Below are positions 46,344-55,779 of a DNA stretch of 64,000 bases, in pieces. Source of the DNA: Polynucleobacter sp. MWH-UH2A (GTDB lineage Bacteria; Pseudomonadota; Gammaproteobacteria; Burkholderiales; Burkholderiaceae); the NCBI RefSeq assembly GCF_018687195.1, contig NZ_CP061321.1, positions 1,550,001 to 1,614,000 of the forward strand, given 5' to 3'. The translations under genes and the position numbers were made by a program. A model generated the notes under the pieces. That model was not told the origin of the DNA. It saw only the letters and a program-made list of their open reading frames with translations, and made no database searches. Numbering within the stretch: the stretch's first letter is position 1; the number at the start of each line of letters is the position of its first letter.

Positions 46344-46363
46344 TTAGCGTAGACTGACGCTAA
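46344..46363. promoter_or_regulatory. Inverted repeat upstream of an SDR gene
   Basis: TTAGCGT (46344-46350) and ACGCTAA (46357-46363) form a perfect 7-bp inverted repeat with a 6-nt spacer, about 45 nt before the SDR ATG. It could be an operator or the terminator stem of the HNH gene, but no T tract follows. Confidence 0.4.
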
Positions 46364-46407
46364 TTTAATAAAAAATATTTATCCATTACGAGACAAAGAA
46401 AGACATC

Positions 46408-47169
46408 ATGACTGAAACAAAAACCAAAGTAGCCTTAGTTACTGGTGCTGGTGCTGGCATTGGACGAGCAGCCGCTAAGGCTCTATTAAAAGGCGGTTAT
46501 CAGGTTGTGCTGACAGGGCGCAATTTAGAGAAATTGCAGAAAGCAATTGTTGATATTGGCGGTAATCATGAGAACTGTCTTGCTGTGTCATGCGATGTGG
46601 GCAACCCAGAACAAGTAAAAAAGCTATTTGCAGAAACCAAGGCAAAGTTTGGACGCATTGATGTCCTATTTAATAACGCCGGTATGGGCGCACCCGCAAT
46701 TCCAATGGAAGATTTAACGTATGAGCAATGGATGAATGTAGTGAATGCCAATCTGTGTGGCGCCTTTCTGTGCTCTCAAGAAGCTATTCGCATGATGAAA
46801 GCACAATCACCACAAGGCGGCAGAATCATTAATAACGGCTCAATCTCAGCACATGCACCTAGACCCATGTCAGCACCCTACACCGCTACTAAACATGCTA
46901 TCAGCGGTTTAACAAAGACCATTGCTTTAGATGGTCGTCCATTCAATATTGCTTGCGGGCAAATTGATATTGGCAATGCCGCTACTGAAATGACTGAGCG
47001 CATGGCTGCAGGTATCATACAAGCCGATCAATCTATTAAGGTGGAGCCTCGCATGGATGTTGATCATGTTGGTCAAGCAGTGCTTCACATGGCACAACTC
47101 CCTTTGGAATCCAATATTCTCAATATGACCATCATGGCAACCAAGATGCCTTTTGTCGGCAGAGGCTAA
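46408..47169 (+). CDS. Short-chain dehydrogenase/reductase
   Basis: A 253-residue classical SDR with [38 protein letters not shown] and YTATKHAIS (catalytic Tyr/Lys). The Arg in LTGRNLEKL after strand 2 suggests NADP(H). It is a separate unit with a strong terminator. Substrate unknown. Confidence 0.92.
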   Translation: MTETKTKVALVTGAGAGIGRAAAKALLKGGYQVVLTGRNLEKLQKAIVDIGGNHENCLAVSCDVGNPEQVKKLFAETKAKFGRIDVLFNNAGMGAPAIPMEDLTYEQWMNVVNANLCGAFLCSQEAIRMMKAQSPQGGRIINNGSISAHAPRPMSAPYTATKHAISGLTKTIALDGRPFNIACGQIDIGNAATEMTERMAAGIIQADQSIKVEPRMDVDHVGQAVLHMAQLPLESNILNMTIMATKMPFVGRG

Positions 47170-47193
47170 TTCTATATCCGCCTCTGGTCACTA

Positions 47194-47217
47194 AAAAGCC
47201 ACCCTAGGGTGGCTTTT
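47194..47217. terminator. Bidirectional terminator
   Basis: Perfect 11-bp inverted repeat AAAAGCCACCC / GGGTGGCTTTT with a 2-nt centre, between convergent SDR and alpha/beta hydrolase genes. Confidence 0.9.
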
Positions 47218-47218
47218 A

Positions 47219-48274
47219 TTATTTCTCAGGCTTGAAATTACTATCCAAAAAGTCTTGTACCCCCGTGAACATCAGCATGCGGTTTTTCTCCATGATGATG
47301 GTGTGAGTACCTTCGCTGATTTGCAACATGATTTTGTATGGTGCGTTCTCTAGCTTTGTGTAGTACTCATACATCATGTAGCTTGGTAAATCAGCATCCC
47401 ACTCTGCATGCACCAACATCACTGGCACACGAATATCTTTAGGGTCATAAACAGGAATACCTGCTGTCCAAAACTCGCGTGCATCCTGCACAGTACCGTT
47501 TGGCGCGCGCAGTTTCTTAGGATTTTGTGTTTTACCCCAAGGGTCAGTCTCAAATGTAGCTTCTGCCCACTTCTCAAACCAACCTTCAGGAATTAATGTT
47601 GCTTTTGCGTTTTCAGGAACACCTGTTAACCAACGATTTTTCGCATCAGCAACGGATGCCACACGATAAGCGCCTAATTGACCGCCTTTATCAGTCAATG
47701 GCGCACCACCCTGGCGCAACCATTGTGGGGCGTAGAGAACCAATTTATTTACTTTTTGATTATTAAGGGTTGTGTATTTACCCATAATGGTTGTACCCCA
47801 AGACCAACCAAGCAAATTGAGTTTATTAATGTTGCGTTTAGCAAGAATGTAATCAACAGCACTTGAAACATCACGAACAGCAACATCAGTACGCACTATT
47901 GGCGAGTTTTGATCTGCTGGCTGATCCATTTCCGGTGGACGAGTAGATTTACTATAGCCGCGCAAATCAACCAACCAAACGTCATATCCTCTAACGGCGA
48001 TATATTCCATCCAAGAAGTACCACCTAGAGATAAATCAAAGGCGGTTTCAGCTGGATAGGTTGAACCATGTACATACAGCAAGGTTTTCTCTGGAGAGAA
48101 TTTTTTCATTCCCGCCAAATGTTTATTGCGTACATACAGAGAAATGCCTGGCGTATCGCTCTGAATCATGTACTCATTCATTTCGATCTTCCCTGCGGCA
48201 AATGCCTGAGAAAAACCTACAAAAATGAGTAAGCTCAAAACAGAAAGCCAAATAGCTTTAATAGTGAATTTCAT
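47219..48274 (-). CDS. Secreted alpha/beta hydrolase
   Basis: A 351-residue protein with signal peptide (SQAFAAG). The alpha/beta hydrolase core shows LLYVHGSTYPAE (oxyanion region), the nucleophile elbow LLGWSWGTTI, acid region VMLVHAEWDADLPS and the His in ISEGTHTIIMEK. Acts in the periplasm on an unknown ester or amide. GGAGAC precedes the ATG. Confidence 0.88.
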   Translation of the reverse strand: MKFTIKAIWLSVLSLLIFVGFSQAFAAGKIEMNEYMIQSDTPGISLYVRNKHLAGMKKFSPEKTLLYVHGSTYPAETAFDLSLGGTSWMEYIAVRGYDVWLVDLRGYSKSTRPPEMDQPADQNSPIVRTDVAVRDVSSAVDYILAKRNINKLNLLGWSWGTTIMGKYTTLNNQKVNKLVLYAPQWLRQGGAPLTDKGGQLGAYRVASVADAKNRWLTGVPENAKATLIPEGWFEKWAEATFETDPWGKTQNPKKLRAPNGTVQDAREFWTAGIPVYDPKDIRVPVMLVHAEWDADLPSYMMYEYYTKLENAPYKIMLQISEGTHTIIMEKNRMLMFTGVQDFLDSNFKPEK

Positions 48275-48359
48275 ATTGTCTCCAAGATACTTTTTTTATT
48301 TCAACTACTCTACACTAGATTCTTGGAGAAATTCTTGACCGCTATAAAAACTCAGAGAA

Positions 48360-48755
48360 TTACCCTATCATCTCGCTAATTTCAATAAGGTTCTGATCTG
48401 GGTCTCGCACATAGACCGAATTAATCTTTGATGTCGCACCTGTCCGTACAACTGGCCCCTCAATGATTGGCCATTGCTCTTTTTCTAAGCGTGCAATTAC
48501 CTCGGTTAACGGGCGATCAGCAATAAAACACAAATCAAGTGAGCCAGGTGTTGGGATATTGGCTTTAGGCTCAAACTCTTTCCCCTTGATGTGCAGATTA
48601 ATTTTCTGGTTGCCAAAGAGAAATGCTTTTCGCTCCACTGGTGGAGTTCCACCAATAAACGATTCCAACCTCATGCCAAGCACACGTGTATAAAAATCAA
48701 TACATGCCGCTTCATTAGCAGTGGTTAGGACTAAATGATCTAAGTGGTCAATCAT
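48360..48755 (-). CDS. VOC-family (glyoxalase-like) protein
   Basis: A 131-residue single vicinal-oxygen-chelate domain. IDHLDHLVLTTAN at the N-terminus and VYVRDPDQNLIEISE at the C-terminus give the metal-binding His and Glu. It may be a lactoylglutathione lyase-like or isomerase enzyme, substrate unknown. It is 9 bp from the HMG-CoA lyase gene, so probably in the same operon. Confidence 0.88.
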   Translation of the reverse strand: MIDHLDHLVLTTANEAACIDFYTRVLGMRLESFIGGTPPVERKAFLFGNQKINLHIKGKEFEPKANIPTPGSLDLCFIADRPLTEVIARLEKEQWPIIEGPVVRTGATSKINSVYVRDPDQNLIEISEMIG

Positions 48756-48764
48756 TGCTTCATC

Positions 48765-49691
48765 TCACTTCAATTCATTGATGTAAGTTGGGGCGGGATG
48801 CAAATCGCAGCTACGCCCGGCTTTAGCAACTTGACCCGGAACGGTATGACCAACAATTTCTGGCAACTCTCTAGCCAACCCTAACAACTTAGGAATATCT
48901 ACACCCGTGTCGTAGCCCATGGCATCGAGCATATGAATCGCATCTTCACTCGAGATATTGCCGCTAGCGCCTGGTGCATATGGGCAACCGCCTAGGCCGC
49001 CTAGTGAACCATCGAAACGAACGATGCCACTCTGCACCGCTGCCAGCACATTAGCCAACCCCATGCCTCTCGTATTATGAAAGTGCATAGTCATTTGCAG
49101 TTGCGGAAATTTGTTTTGCAAAGATTCGGACATTTTTGTAACTTGTGCTGGGTTTGCCATCCCAGTGGTATCGCAGATAGTTAAACCACGAACACCCAGA
49201 TCTGCAAAGCGTTGGCAAAATTGTTCAACCACTTCTTGCGGTACATCGCCTTCCATTGGACAACCAAATGCCGTAGATAAAGAAACATTGATTGGCGTCT
49301 TGCCATCGACATAGCGAATAACCTCCGCTAAACCAGCAAAACTCTTTTCACGGGTCATGCGCAAATTAGCGAGATTATGTGTTTCTGATGTGGACATCAC
49401 TAGATTAAATTCATCTGCACGGGATTCTAAGGCGCGCTCTGCACCTCGAAGGTTAGGCACAAGCACCGTATATTCAACACCGGGAACCCTTTTAATCTTG
49501 CCCATGACCTCTTCAGCATCTCTCAGCATCGGAATAGCCTTGGGAGAGGTAAAGGAGGTCACTTCGATTTTTGCGAAGCCACACTGACTCATGGCATCAA
49601 TCAAACGCACTTTATCTTCGGTTGGAATAAAGTTTGGCTCAATCTGAAATCCATCTCTAGTGACTACGTCATTAAAGTAAATTCTGGTCAT
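48765..49691 (-). CDS. HMG-CoA lyase-family protein
   Basis: A 308-residue TIM-barrel lyase. FNDVVTRDGFQIEPN carries the catalytic Arg-Asp, IEVTSFTSPKAIPML the substrate region, MHFHNTRGMGLAN the metal His pair and GGLGGCPYAPGASGN the active Cys loop. It splits HMG-CoA or a related 3-hydroxy-3-methyl acyl-CoA to acetyl-CoA and a keto acid. Its partner is the CoA-transferase gene 25 bp upstream, which would activate the free acid. Confidence 0.92.
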   Translation of the reverse strand: MTRIYFNDVVTRDGFQIEPNFIPTEDKVRLIDAMSQCGFAKIEVTSFTSPKAIPMLRDAEEVMGKIKRVPGVEYTVLVPNLRGAERALESRADEFNLVMSTSETHNLANLRMTREKSFAGLAEVIRYVDGKTPINVSLSTAFGCPMEGDVPQEVVEQFCQRFADLGVRGLTICDTTGMANPAQVTKMSESLQNKFPQLQMTMHFHNTRGMGLANVLAAVQSGIVRFDGSLGGLGGCPYAPGASGNISSEDAIHMLDAMGYDTGVDIPKLLGLARELPEIVGHTVPGQVAKAGRSCDLHPAPTYINELK

Positions 49692-49716
49692 GTTCTTATT
49701 CTTCCCTTATTGAGTC

Positions 49717-50910
49717 TTATTGTGTAAAGGCAACGCCGCGCTCTTTTAGGGAGGCAATTTGTGAGTCATTCAAACCAATTTCTTTTAAGACCTCATCAGT
49801 GTTTTGACCAATCGTTGGTGCAAGAGTCTTAATTGATCCCGGTGTACGAGATAACTTTGGCAGAACACCAGGCACCTCTAGGCTACTACCGTCATGCATC
49901 TGAATACTTTGAATATTCTCACGCGCGCGATAGTGCGGATCGTTAGCAATATCTGCTACGGTATAAATACGACCAGCCGGAACAGCAGCCGAATCTAATA
50001 ATTCAAGCGCCTTATCGGTAGTGATTGCTTTTGCCCAAGCACCGATTGCTTGATCCAACTCTTGTACTCGCTTGACGCGCCCATCATTGTTTTCTAATTC
50101 GGGGTCGCCACCTAAATCATCGCGACCAATCAGTTTCATGAGCCGCTTAAAGATACTATCGCCATTACCAGCAACCAAGACATAGCCACCATCCGCACAC
50201 TGATAAGCATTAGATGGCGCAATACCTGGCAACGCACTACCAGCAGCTTGCCTTACTTCACCAAAGGCGCTGTACTCAGGCAGCAAGCTCTCCATGCAAT
50301 TAAAGACTGCCTCATATAAGGCAACATCAATCACTTGACCCTTGCCACTACGATGACGCTCTTGTAGTGCCAACAAAATACCAATAACGCCATGCAGTGA
50401 TGCCAAGGTATCACCAATGCTCACACCCACGCGCACCGGAACTCTCCCAGGCTCAGCAGTTAAGTGTCGAAGACCGCCCATTGCTTCCGCTACAACACCG
50501 AAACCGGGCTTATCTTTATAAGGACCGGTCTGGCCATATCCACTAATTCGCAGAATGATCAGTTTTGGGTTGAGCTCAAGTAATTTTTCTGGATCGAGCC
50601 CCCACCCTTCCAGCGTTCCCGGACGGAAGTTCTCAATCAATATATCCGCTTCCGTAGCGAGCTTTCTGACGATGTCTTGCGCATCAGTTTGGCGCAAATC
50701 TAAAGATAGGGATCGCTTATTTCTGGATTGCACTTGCCACCAAACTGAAGTGCCATCTTTTAATAGGCGCCACTTACGTAATGCATCACCTACTTTTGGC
50801 GGTTCAATCTTCACCACATCAGCACCAAAATCCGCCAATGTTTTTGCGGCAAATGGCCCAGCAATCAACTGACCCATCTCAATTACTTTTAATCCTGCTA
50901 GCGGCTCCAT
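49717..50910 (-). CDS. Family III CoA-transferase (CaiB/BaiF)
   Basis: A 397-residue protein with GLKVIEMGQLIAGPFAAKTLADFGADVVKIE and the catalytic Asp segment RNKRSLSLDLRQTD, followed by ENFRPGTLEGWGLD. These enzymes transfer CoA between carboxylic acids. Together with the HMG-CoA lyase it suggests degradation of HMG, methylglutaconate, citramalate or a similar branched acid. Divergent from the LysR gene, which likely controls it. Confidence 0.92.
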   Translation of the reverse strand: MEPLAGLKVIEMGQLIAGPFAAKTLADFGADVVKIEPPKVGDALRKWRLLKDGTSVWWQVQSRNKRSLSLDLRQTDAQDIVRKLATEADILIENFRPGTLEGWGLDPEKLLELNPKLIILRISGYGQTGPYKDKPGFGVVAEAMGGLRHLTAEPGRVPVRVGVSIGDTLASLHGVIGILLALQERHRSGKGQVIDVALYEAVFNCMESLLPEYSAFGEVRQAAGSALPGIAPSNAYQCADGGYVLVAGNGDSIFKRLMKLIGRDDLGGDPELENNDGRVKRVQELDQAIGAWAKAITTDKALELLDSAAVPAGRIYTVADIANDPHYRARENIQSIQMHDGSSLEVPGVLPKLSRTPGSIKTLAPTIGQNTDEVLKEIGLNDSQIASLKERGVAFTQ

Positions 50911-50995
50911 GCGAGCTCCCCCTGCTTTTTGCGTCTTGGTTTTTTCAATAGTAGAAAAATAACCCCAGTTCTCCCCTTTGGGAATTGCTATCTAT

Positions 50996-51030
50996 CTAGC
51001 AAGCCTTCTCATTTTGCGAAGGCTTGCTAG
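50996..51030 (+). promoter_or_regulatory. 13-bp perfect hairpin just before the lysR start
   Basis: CTAGCAAGCCTTC (50996-51008) and GAAGGCTTGCTAG (51018-51030) form a perfect 13-bp inverted repeat with a 9-nt loop, ending 9 nt before the ATG at 51040. It could be an operator for the divergent promoters or, as RNA, cover the ribosome-binding region of the LysR mRNA. There is no T tract, so it is not a standard terminator. Confidence 0.7.
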
Positions 51031-51039
51031 AATATCCCC

Positions 51040-51954
51040 ATGAAACCGCAAATAAACCCCGCCAGAGTGGACTTTGTCACCCTGAAGCTGTTCTGCGCCA
51101 TCGCCCAATCCGGCAGCATTACCAAAGGGGCTAATGAATGTAGCCTTGCCCTTTCAGCAGCAAGCCGAAGAATCTCCGAACTAGAAGAAACCGTAGGGCT
51201 TAGCCTACTCGATCGCTCAGCCAAAGGCGTGACACTTACGCAAGCTGGTCATGCAGTGATGCAGCATGCCTTGCGTCTATTCCAAGGTTTCGAACAATTT
51301 AGCAATGAACTAGGCGAGTACGCCAAAGGTGTCAAAGGCCATGTGCGATTGTGGGCAAATATGTCAGCTCTAACGGAGTTCTTGCCAAGCTCTCTCGCCA
51401 GCTTCTTAAAAACACATCCCGATATTCAAGTGGAAGTGGAAGAACAAATCAGTGGCGATATTGTCAAAGCATTACTCGATGGCATTGCAGATATTGGCGT
51501 ATTCGCTGATGGCACACCGACAGCCGGATTAGAAACCAGCATCATTGGCCAAGATGAGCTGGTTGTAGTTTGTAGTAAATCGCACCCCATCAAAAATCAT
51601 AAGAACATTTCTTTTGAAGAATGTCTTGATTACGACTTTGTTGGACTTAATCGTGGCAGTTCATTGCTTGAACTCACCTCAAGGCAGGCGGAACGCCTCA
51701 GTAAGCAAATGCGCCTGCGTATTCAGGTGCGTAGTTATGATGCGATGTGTCAAATGATTGCCGTTAACCTCGGAGTTGGCATATTGCCGCTACAAGCCTG
51801 TGCCCCTCAAATTAAGGCCATGGATCTCAAAGTGGTTCGCCTTGAAGATAGCTGGGCAAAACGCAATCTGCTACTTGCCACCAAAGAGTATGGACGGCAA
51901 TCTCCAGCCTGCACCATGCTCATCGAGCACCTGCTACACCAAAAAAGAACTTAA
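51040..51954 (+). CDS. LysR-family transcriptional regulator
   Basis: A 304-residue regulator with N-terminal winged helix (LFCAIAQSGSITKGANECSLALSAASRRISELEE) and substrate-binding domain of the PBP2 type. It starts 9 nt after a perfect hairpin. Divergent from the CoA-transferase/lyase/VOC operon, which it probably activates in response to a pathway acid. Confidence 0.93.
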   Translation: MKPQINPARVDFVTLKLFCAIAQSGSITKGANECSLALSAASRRISELEETVGLSLLDRSAKGVTLTQAGHAVMQHALRLFQGFEQFSNELGEYAKGVKGHVRLWANMSALTEFLPSSLASFLKTHPDIQVEVEEQISGDIVKALLDGIADIGVFADGTPTAGLETSIIGQDELVVVCSKSHPIKNHKNISFEECLDYDFVGLNRGSSLLELTSRQAERLSKQMRLRIQVRSYDAMCQMIAVNLGVGILPLQACAPQIKAMDLKVVRLEDSWAKRNLLLATKEYGRQSPACTMLIEHLLHQKRT

Positions 51955-52000
51955 GTTACTATTTACCGATCAAACAACATACCAATACAAGAGGAAAAAC

Positions 52001-52636
52001 ATGAGTCTCTTAGACAAACTCAAATGGCGCTATGCCACCAAGAAAATGGACCCAAGCAAAGCGGTTGCAACCGAGAAAGTCGAGCAAATTTTGGAAGCTG
52101 TCAGATATACAGCGAGTTCTAGCGGCTTACAACCCTACGAGCTGATTGTGATTACTAATAAAGATCTTCGTGAAAAGATTAAAGCGATTGCGAATAATCA
52201 GTCTCAAGTTACTGATTGCTCTCACCTAGTCGTTTTTGCAGCTTGGGATCACTACACAGAGCAGCGCATTAATGATGCGTTTGATATGACTGAGAAAGTT
52301 CGTAACTTCAAAAATGATGCGGGCGTCGCTTACCGTCAAATGCTACTCAAAAATTATCCAGCCAGAGATCCAGAGGTGAACTTCACACACACGGCGAAAC
52401 AAGCTTATATTGGCCTAGGTACCGCCCTGATTGCTGCTGCTGAACTTGAAGTAGATGCCACTCCAATGGAAGGCTTTGATCCTAAAGCCCTAGACGAGAT
52501 TTTGGATCTCAAAGCAAAGGGATTGCGTAGCGTGGTCATGTTGCCACTAGGCTATCGCAAAGCCGACGAAGATTGGCTATTGAATCTCAAGAAAGTTCGA
52601 CGCCCTGCTGATCAATTTATTAGCTGGATTAAATAA
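52001..52636 (+). CDS. NAD(P)H-dependent nitroreductase-family oxidoreductase
   Basis: A 211-residue FMN enzyme of the NfnB/MhqN type: LKWRYATKKMDPSKAV, YTASSSGLQPYELIVI for FMN binding, and GLRSVVMLPLGYRKADEDWL at the end. It reduces quinones or nitro groups. ATG at 52001 has GAGGAAAAAC upstream; the frame is open farther upstream but overlaps lysR. It follows lysR by 46 bp and has its own terminator. Confidence 0.93.
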   Translation: MSLLDKLKWRYATKKMDPSKAVATEKVEQILEAVRYTASSSGLQPYELIVITNKDLREKIKAIANNQSQVTDCSHLVVFAAWDHYTEQRINDAFDMTEKVRNFKNDAGVAYRQMLLKNYPARDPEVNFTHTAKQAYIGLGTALIAAAELEVDATPMEGFDPKALDEILDLKAKGLRSVVMLPLGYRKADEDWLLNLKKVRRPADQFISWIK

Positions 52637-52653
52637 AGTATTACGTACTAAAT

Positions 52654-52681
52654 AAAACGCCAACCCTAGGGTTGGCGTTTT
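52654..52681. terminator. Bidirectional terminator between nitroreductase and htpG
   Basis: Perfect 13-bp inverted repeat AAAACGCCAACCC / GGGTTGGCGTTTT with a 2-nt centre between convergent genes. Confidence 0.92.
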
Positions 52682-52699
52682 AGCTTGCAGGCTAATCAA

Positions 52700-54601
52700 T
52701 TACTTCAATAGCAATTGATTCATTCGCTTTACAAAGCTGGCGGGGTCATTTAATTGACCGCCTTCAGCTAGCAATGCTTGGTCAAATAGCAAATTAGTCC
52801 AATCATCAAACTGCTTATCATCGCCCTTGAGCTTTAACAGCAGCGGATGCTCTGGATTAATTTCCAGGATAGGCTTCATGTCTGGCGCCTGCTGTCCAGC
52901 AGCCTTTAGCATACGCAATAGATTGCCAGAAAGCTCATTCTCATCTGCAATTAAACAAGCTGGGGAATCGGTTAAGCGGAAAGTGACCCGCACATCTTTA
53001 GCCTTATCCTCAAGGACTTTTTTCATACGCTCGATCAAATTCTTGAATTGCTTCTCAGTTTCCTCGTGCTCCTTCTTCTCTTTTTCATCGCTGAGACTAC
53101 CTAGATCTAATCCACCCTTGGCAACAGAGGCTAATTGCTTGCCATCAAATTCGGTGATAAATGAAAGCATCCACTCATCTACGCGATCCGACAACAGGAG
53201 AACTTCAACACCTTTCTTGCGGAAGATTTCTAGATGCGGGCTATTTTTAGCTGCATTGAAAGACTCACCAGTGACGTAGTAAATCTTGTCCTGACCTTCT
53301 TTCATGCGAGACACATATTCAGCGAGTGATACTGTCTGCTCAGAAGAATCGGTATGCGTGCTTGCAAAGCGCAAGAGTTTGAGGATGCGCTCTTGATTCG
53401 CTTGGTCTTCACCAACACCCTCTTTTAATACCTGACCAAACTGAGTCCAGAAGGTGCGGTATTTTTCTTTTTTCGCCTCATCATCGCTATTCGCAAGCTC
53501 CTCAAGCATGCTTAATACCCGCTTTGTCGAACTTTCACGAATAACCTTAATGTCACGTGATTCTTGCAAAATCTCACGTGACACATTTAATGGCAAATCA
53601 GCTGAATCAATCACGCCGGTAACAAAGCGGAGATACATTGGCATCAGCTTTTCAGCATCATCCATGATGAAGATACGTTTGACATACAACTTAATACCAC
53701 CACGCTTGTTGCGATCCCATAAATCAAATGGTGCTCGCGATGGCACAAATAGTAGTTGCGTAAATTCATTTCTACCCTCTACTCGATTTAATGAATAGCA
53801 GAGAGGATTCTCATAGTCATGAGATAGATGTTTATAGAACTCGTTGTATTGCTCTTCGGTAATCTCAGATTTATTGCGCGCCCATAAAGCTGAAGATTGA
53901 TTGATGCTCTCAAGCTCATCTTTAATGACTTGCTCTTTCTTTTCCTCATCCCACTCCTCTTTACGCATCTGAATAGGCAAAGAGATGTGGTCTGAGTACT
54001 TACGAATAATCGATTTCAGCTGATAGCTGTTAAGGAAATCATCCTCTCCTTCACGCAAATGCAAGGTAATGGTTGTACCGCGCTGTGGGCGATCAATCGC
54101 CTCAACCGTAAATTCGCCAGAGCCATCAGATTCCCAACGAACGCCATCAGAATCAGGCAATCCTGCGCGACGCGTTTCAACAGTGATGCGATCGGCAACG
54201 ATAAAGGCAGAATAAAAACCCACCCCGAATTGACCAATTAATGCCGCATCTTTTTGTTGATCGCCTGAAAGTTTGGAAAAGAATTCTTTAGTACCTGATC
54301 GAGCAATAGTTCCAAGATTGCTAATCACCTCTTCACGACTCATACCAATGCCGTTGTCGGAAATAGAAATCGTTCTAGCAGTTTTATCGAACTCTACTTT
54401 GATCTTAAGTTCTGGATCATTGCCATACCACTCTGGATGAGCAATGCCCTCAAATCGCAATTTATCGGCGGCGTCTGATGCATTTGAAATCAGCTCGCGT
54501 AGGAAGATCTCTTTATTGGAATACAAAGAGTGAATCATCAATTGCAGAAGCTGCTTCACTTCCGCCTGGAATCCCATCGTTTCTTTAGTTGCAACCGTCA
54601 T
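52700..54601 (-). CDS. htpG: Molecular chaperone HtpG (Hsp90)
   Basis: A 633-residue Hsp90 homologue. The GHKL ATPase domain has [38 protein letters not shown] and [11 protein letters not shown]. The middle domain catalytic Arg is in [11 protein letters not shown], and the C-terminal dimerisation domain ends at [13 protein letters not shown]. Cytosolic folding of stress-labile clients. A heat-shock-type promoter lies upstream. Confidence 0.98.
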   Translation of the reverse strand: MTVATKETMGFQAEVKQLLQLMIHSLYSNKEIFLRELISNASDAADKLRFEGIAHPEWYGNDPELKIKVEFDKTARTISISDNGIGMSREEVISNLGTIARSGTKEFFSKLSGDQQKDAALIGQFGVGFYSAFIVADRITVETRRAGLPDSDGVRWESDGSGEFTVEAIDRPQRGTTITLHLREGEDDFLNSYQLKSIIRKYSDHISLPIQMRKEEWDEEKKEQVIKDELESINQSSALWARNKSEITEEQYNEFYKHLSHDYENPLCYSLNRVEGRNEFTQLLFVPSRAPFDLWDRNKRGGIKLYVKRIFIMDDAEKLMPMYLRFVTGVIDSADLPLNVSREILQESRDIKVIRESSTKRVLSMLEELANSDDEAKKEKYRTFWTQFGQVLKEGVGEDQANQERILKLLRFASTHTDSSEQTVSLAEYVSRMKEGQDKIYYVTGESFNAAKNSPHLEIFRKKGVEVLLLSDRVDEWMLSFITEFDGKQLASVAKGGLDLGSLSDEKEKKEHEETEKQFKNLIERMKKVLEDKAKDVRVTFRLTDSPACLIADENELSGNLLRMLKAAGQQAPDMKPILEINPEHPLLLKLKGDDKQFDDWTNLLFDQALLAEGGQLNDPASFVKRMNQLLLK

Positions 54602-54635
54602 TTCAGCGTCCTATAAAAATCCAATAACTCTCTGT

Positions 54636-54663
54636 ATATAAGGGCTATTTTCCAGATTTCAAG
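54636..54663 (-). promoter_or_regulatory. Sigma-32-type heat-shock promoter of htpG
   Basis: Minus strand CTTGAAA (54663-54657), 12-nt spacer, CCCTTATAT (54644-54636), 35 nt before the htpG ATG. Identical boxes and identical spacer length to the clpB promoter at 2924-2951. Confidence 0.85.
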
Positions 54664-54677
54664 ACCCTAAAAAGGGC

Positions 54678-55634
54678 CTAATAGGTCAATCTAGCGATGT
54701 AGATATAAAGGGGAATGCCCAGGATGATGTTGAATGGGAAGGTAATTCCTAGAGACATGCCCATATAGAGTGCGGGATTGACTTCGGGCAAGGCATGCCT
54801 CAAGACTGCGGGGACCGCAATATACGAGGCACTTGCTGCAAGCACCATCAATAAGACAGTATCTCCGAGTGGTAAGCCCAATAACTTACATAAACCCAGT
54901 GCTATTGATGCATGCAAGAGCGGGGCCAGAATGGCGTAGCACAAAGTAATGGGCGGCTTCCCTTTCAATCCCTCAAAGTTCTTTGCAGCCATTAAGCCCA
55001 TATCCAATAAAAAGAATGCCAGCATCCCTTTAAATAGATCAATTGAAAATGGCGCCATCAACTTCTGGCCTGCGTCACCACTAAGCAAGCCAACTACCAT
55101 TGAACCTAGCAACAGCAATTGCGCACCATCGGTAAATGACTCATGAAGAATTTTTGACAGGCCAACAGACTGGCTGCTGCCAGAAGATTCAGCGCGTGCT
55201 TTATTAGCCAATAAGATCGCCAAGATAATCGCGGGCGACTCCATCAATGCCATTGCTGCTGCCATATGGCCGCCATACTCAACGCCATATTGACCCAATA
55301 CTTGCGTAGCAGTAATAAAAGTAACCGCACTAACCGAACCATAAGTGGCAGCAATTGCAGCAGCATCAAAACTATTGAGTCTACTTCTCAGGATGGCATA
55401 ACCCATTAAAGGAACGAGGATTGCCAAAAATATTGCGAGGCCAAGAGCTAAACCAATTTCAGTGGTGAAGCCCGATTTATGAAGAGCAAAGCCTCCTTTT
55501 AAACCTAGGGCCATTAATAGATACAGAGATAAAAACCGAGCGATCGGTTGCGGTATCTCAAGATTGGACTTCACCAAACCAGCAAATACACCAAATATAA
55601 AAAATAATATTGCTGGATCTAGGAAATTGCTCAT
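54678..55634 (-). CDS. SbtA-like sodium-dependent bicarbonate transporter
   Basis: A 318-residue membrane protein with about ten helices and an internal repeat. YLLMALGLKGGFALHKSGF and DMGLMAAKNFEGLKGKP, and LPEVNPALYMGMSLGITFPFNIILGIPLY at the end are typical for SbtA. In cyanobacteria it imports bicarbonate with Na+; no SbtB regulator is adjacent here. It lies upstream of htpG with a gap of about 75 bp that carries the heat-shock promoter. Confidence 0.88.
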   Translation of the reverse strand: MSNFLDPAILFFIFGVFAGLVKSNLEIPQPIARFLSLYLLMALGLKGGFALHKSGFTTEIGLALGLAIFLAILVPLMGYAILRSRLNSFDAAAIAATYGSVSAVTFITATQVLGQYGVEYGGHMAAAMALMESPAIILAILLANKARAESSGSSQSVGLSKILHESFTDGAQLLLLGSMVVGLLSGDAGQKLMAPFSIDLFKGMLAFFLLDMGLMAAKNFEGLKGKPPITLCYAILAPLLHASIALGLCKLLGLPLGDTVLLMVLAASASYIAVPAVLRHALPEVNPALYMGMSLGITFPFNIILGIPLYIYIARLTY

Positions 55635-55710
55635 GTTTCTATATTAGGGAATTTCTAAAATCTTTGCATTAGCCACACACGGCATAGGCTTAATAGCCAT
55701 CAAATGAACA

Positions 55711-55732
55711 AAACCCCCAAGATTGGGGGTTT
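55711..55732. terminator. Terminator downstream of the lipase-like gene
   Basis: Perfect 10-bp inverted repeat AAACCCCCAA / TTGGGGGTTT with a 2-nt centre. Minus-strand transcripts of the lipase-like gene would end here, followed by TTTTG. Confidence 0.85.
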
Positions 55733-55779
55733 CAGAGTGCCACTGAAGATCAATAACGAAAATTGATCTCTATATCACG

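Noticed and set aside
54949..55146. 65-residue plus-strand frame opposite the SbtA-like gene
   Set aside because: Fully antisense to a conserved membrane protein with no independent start signals.
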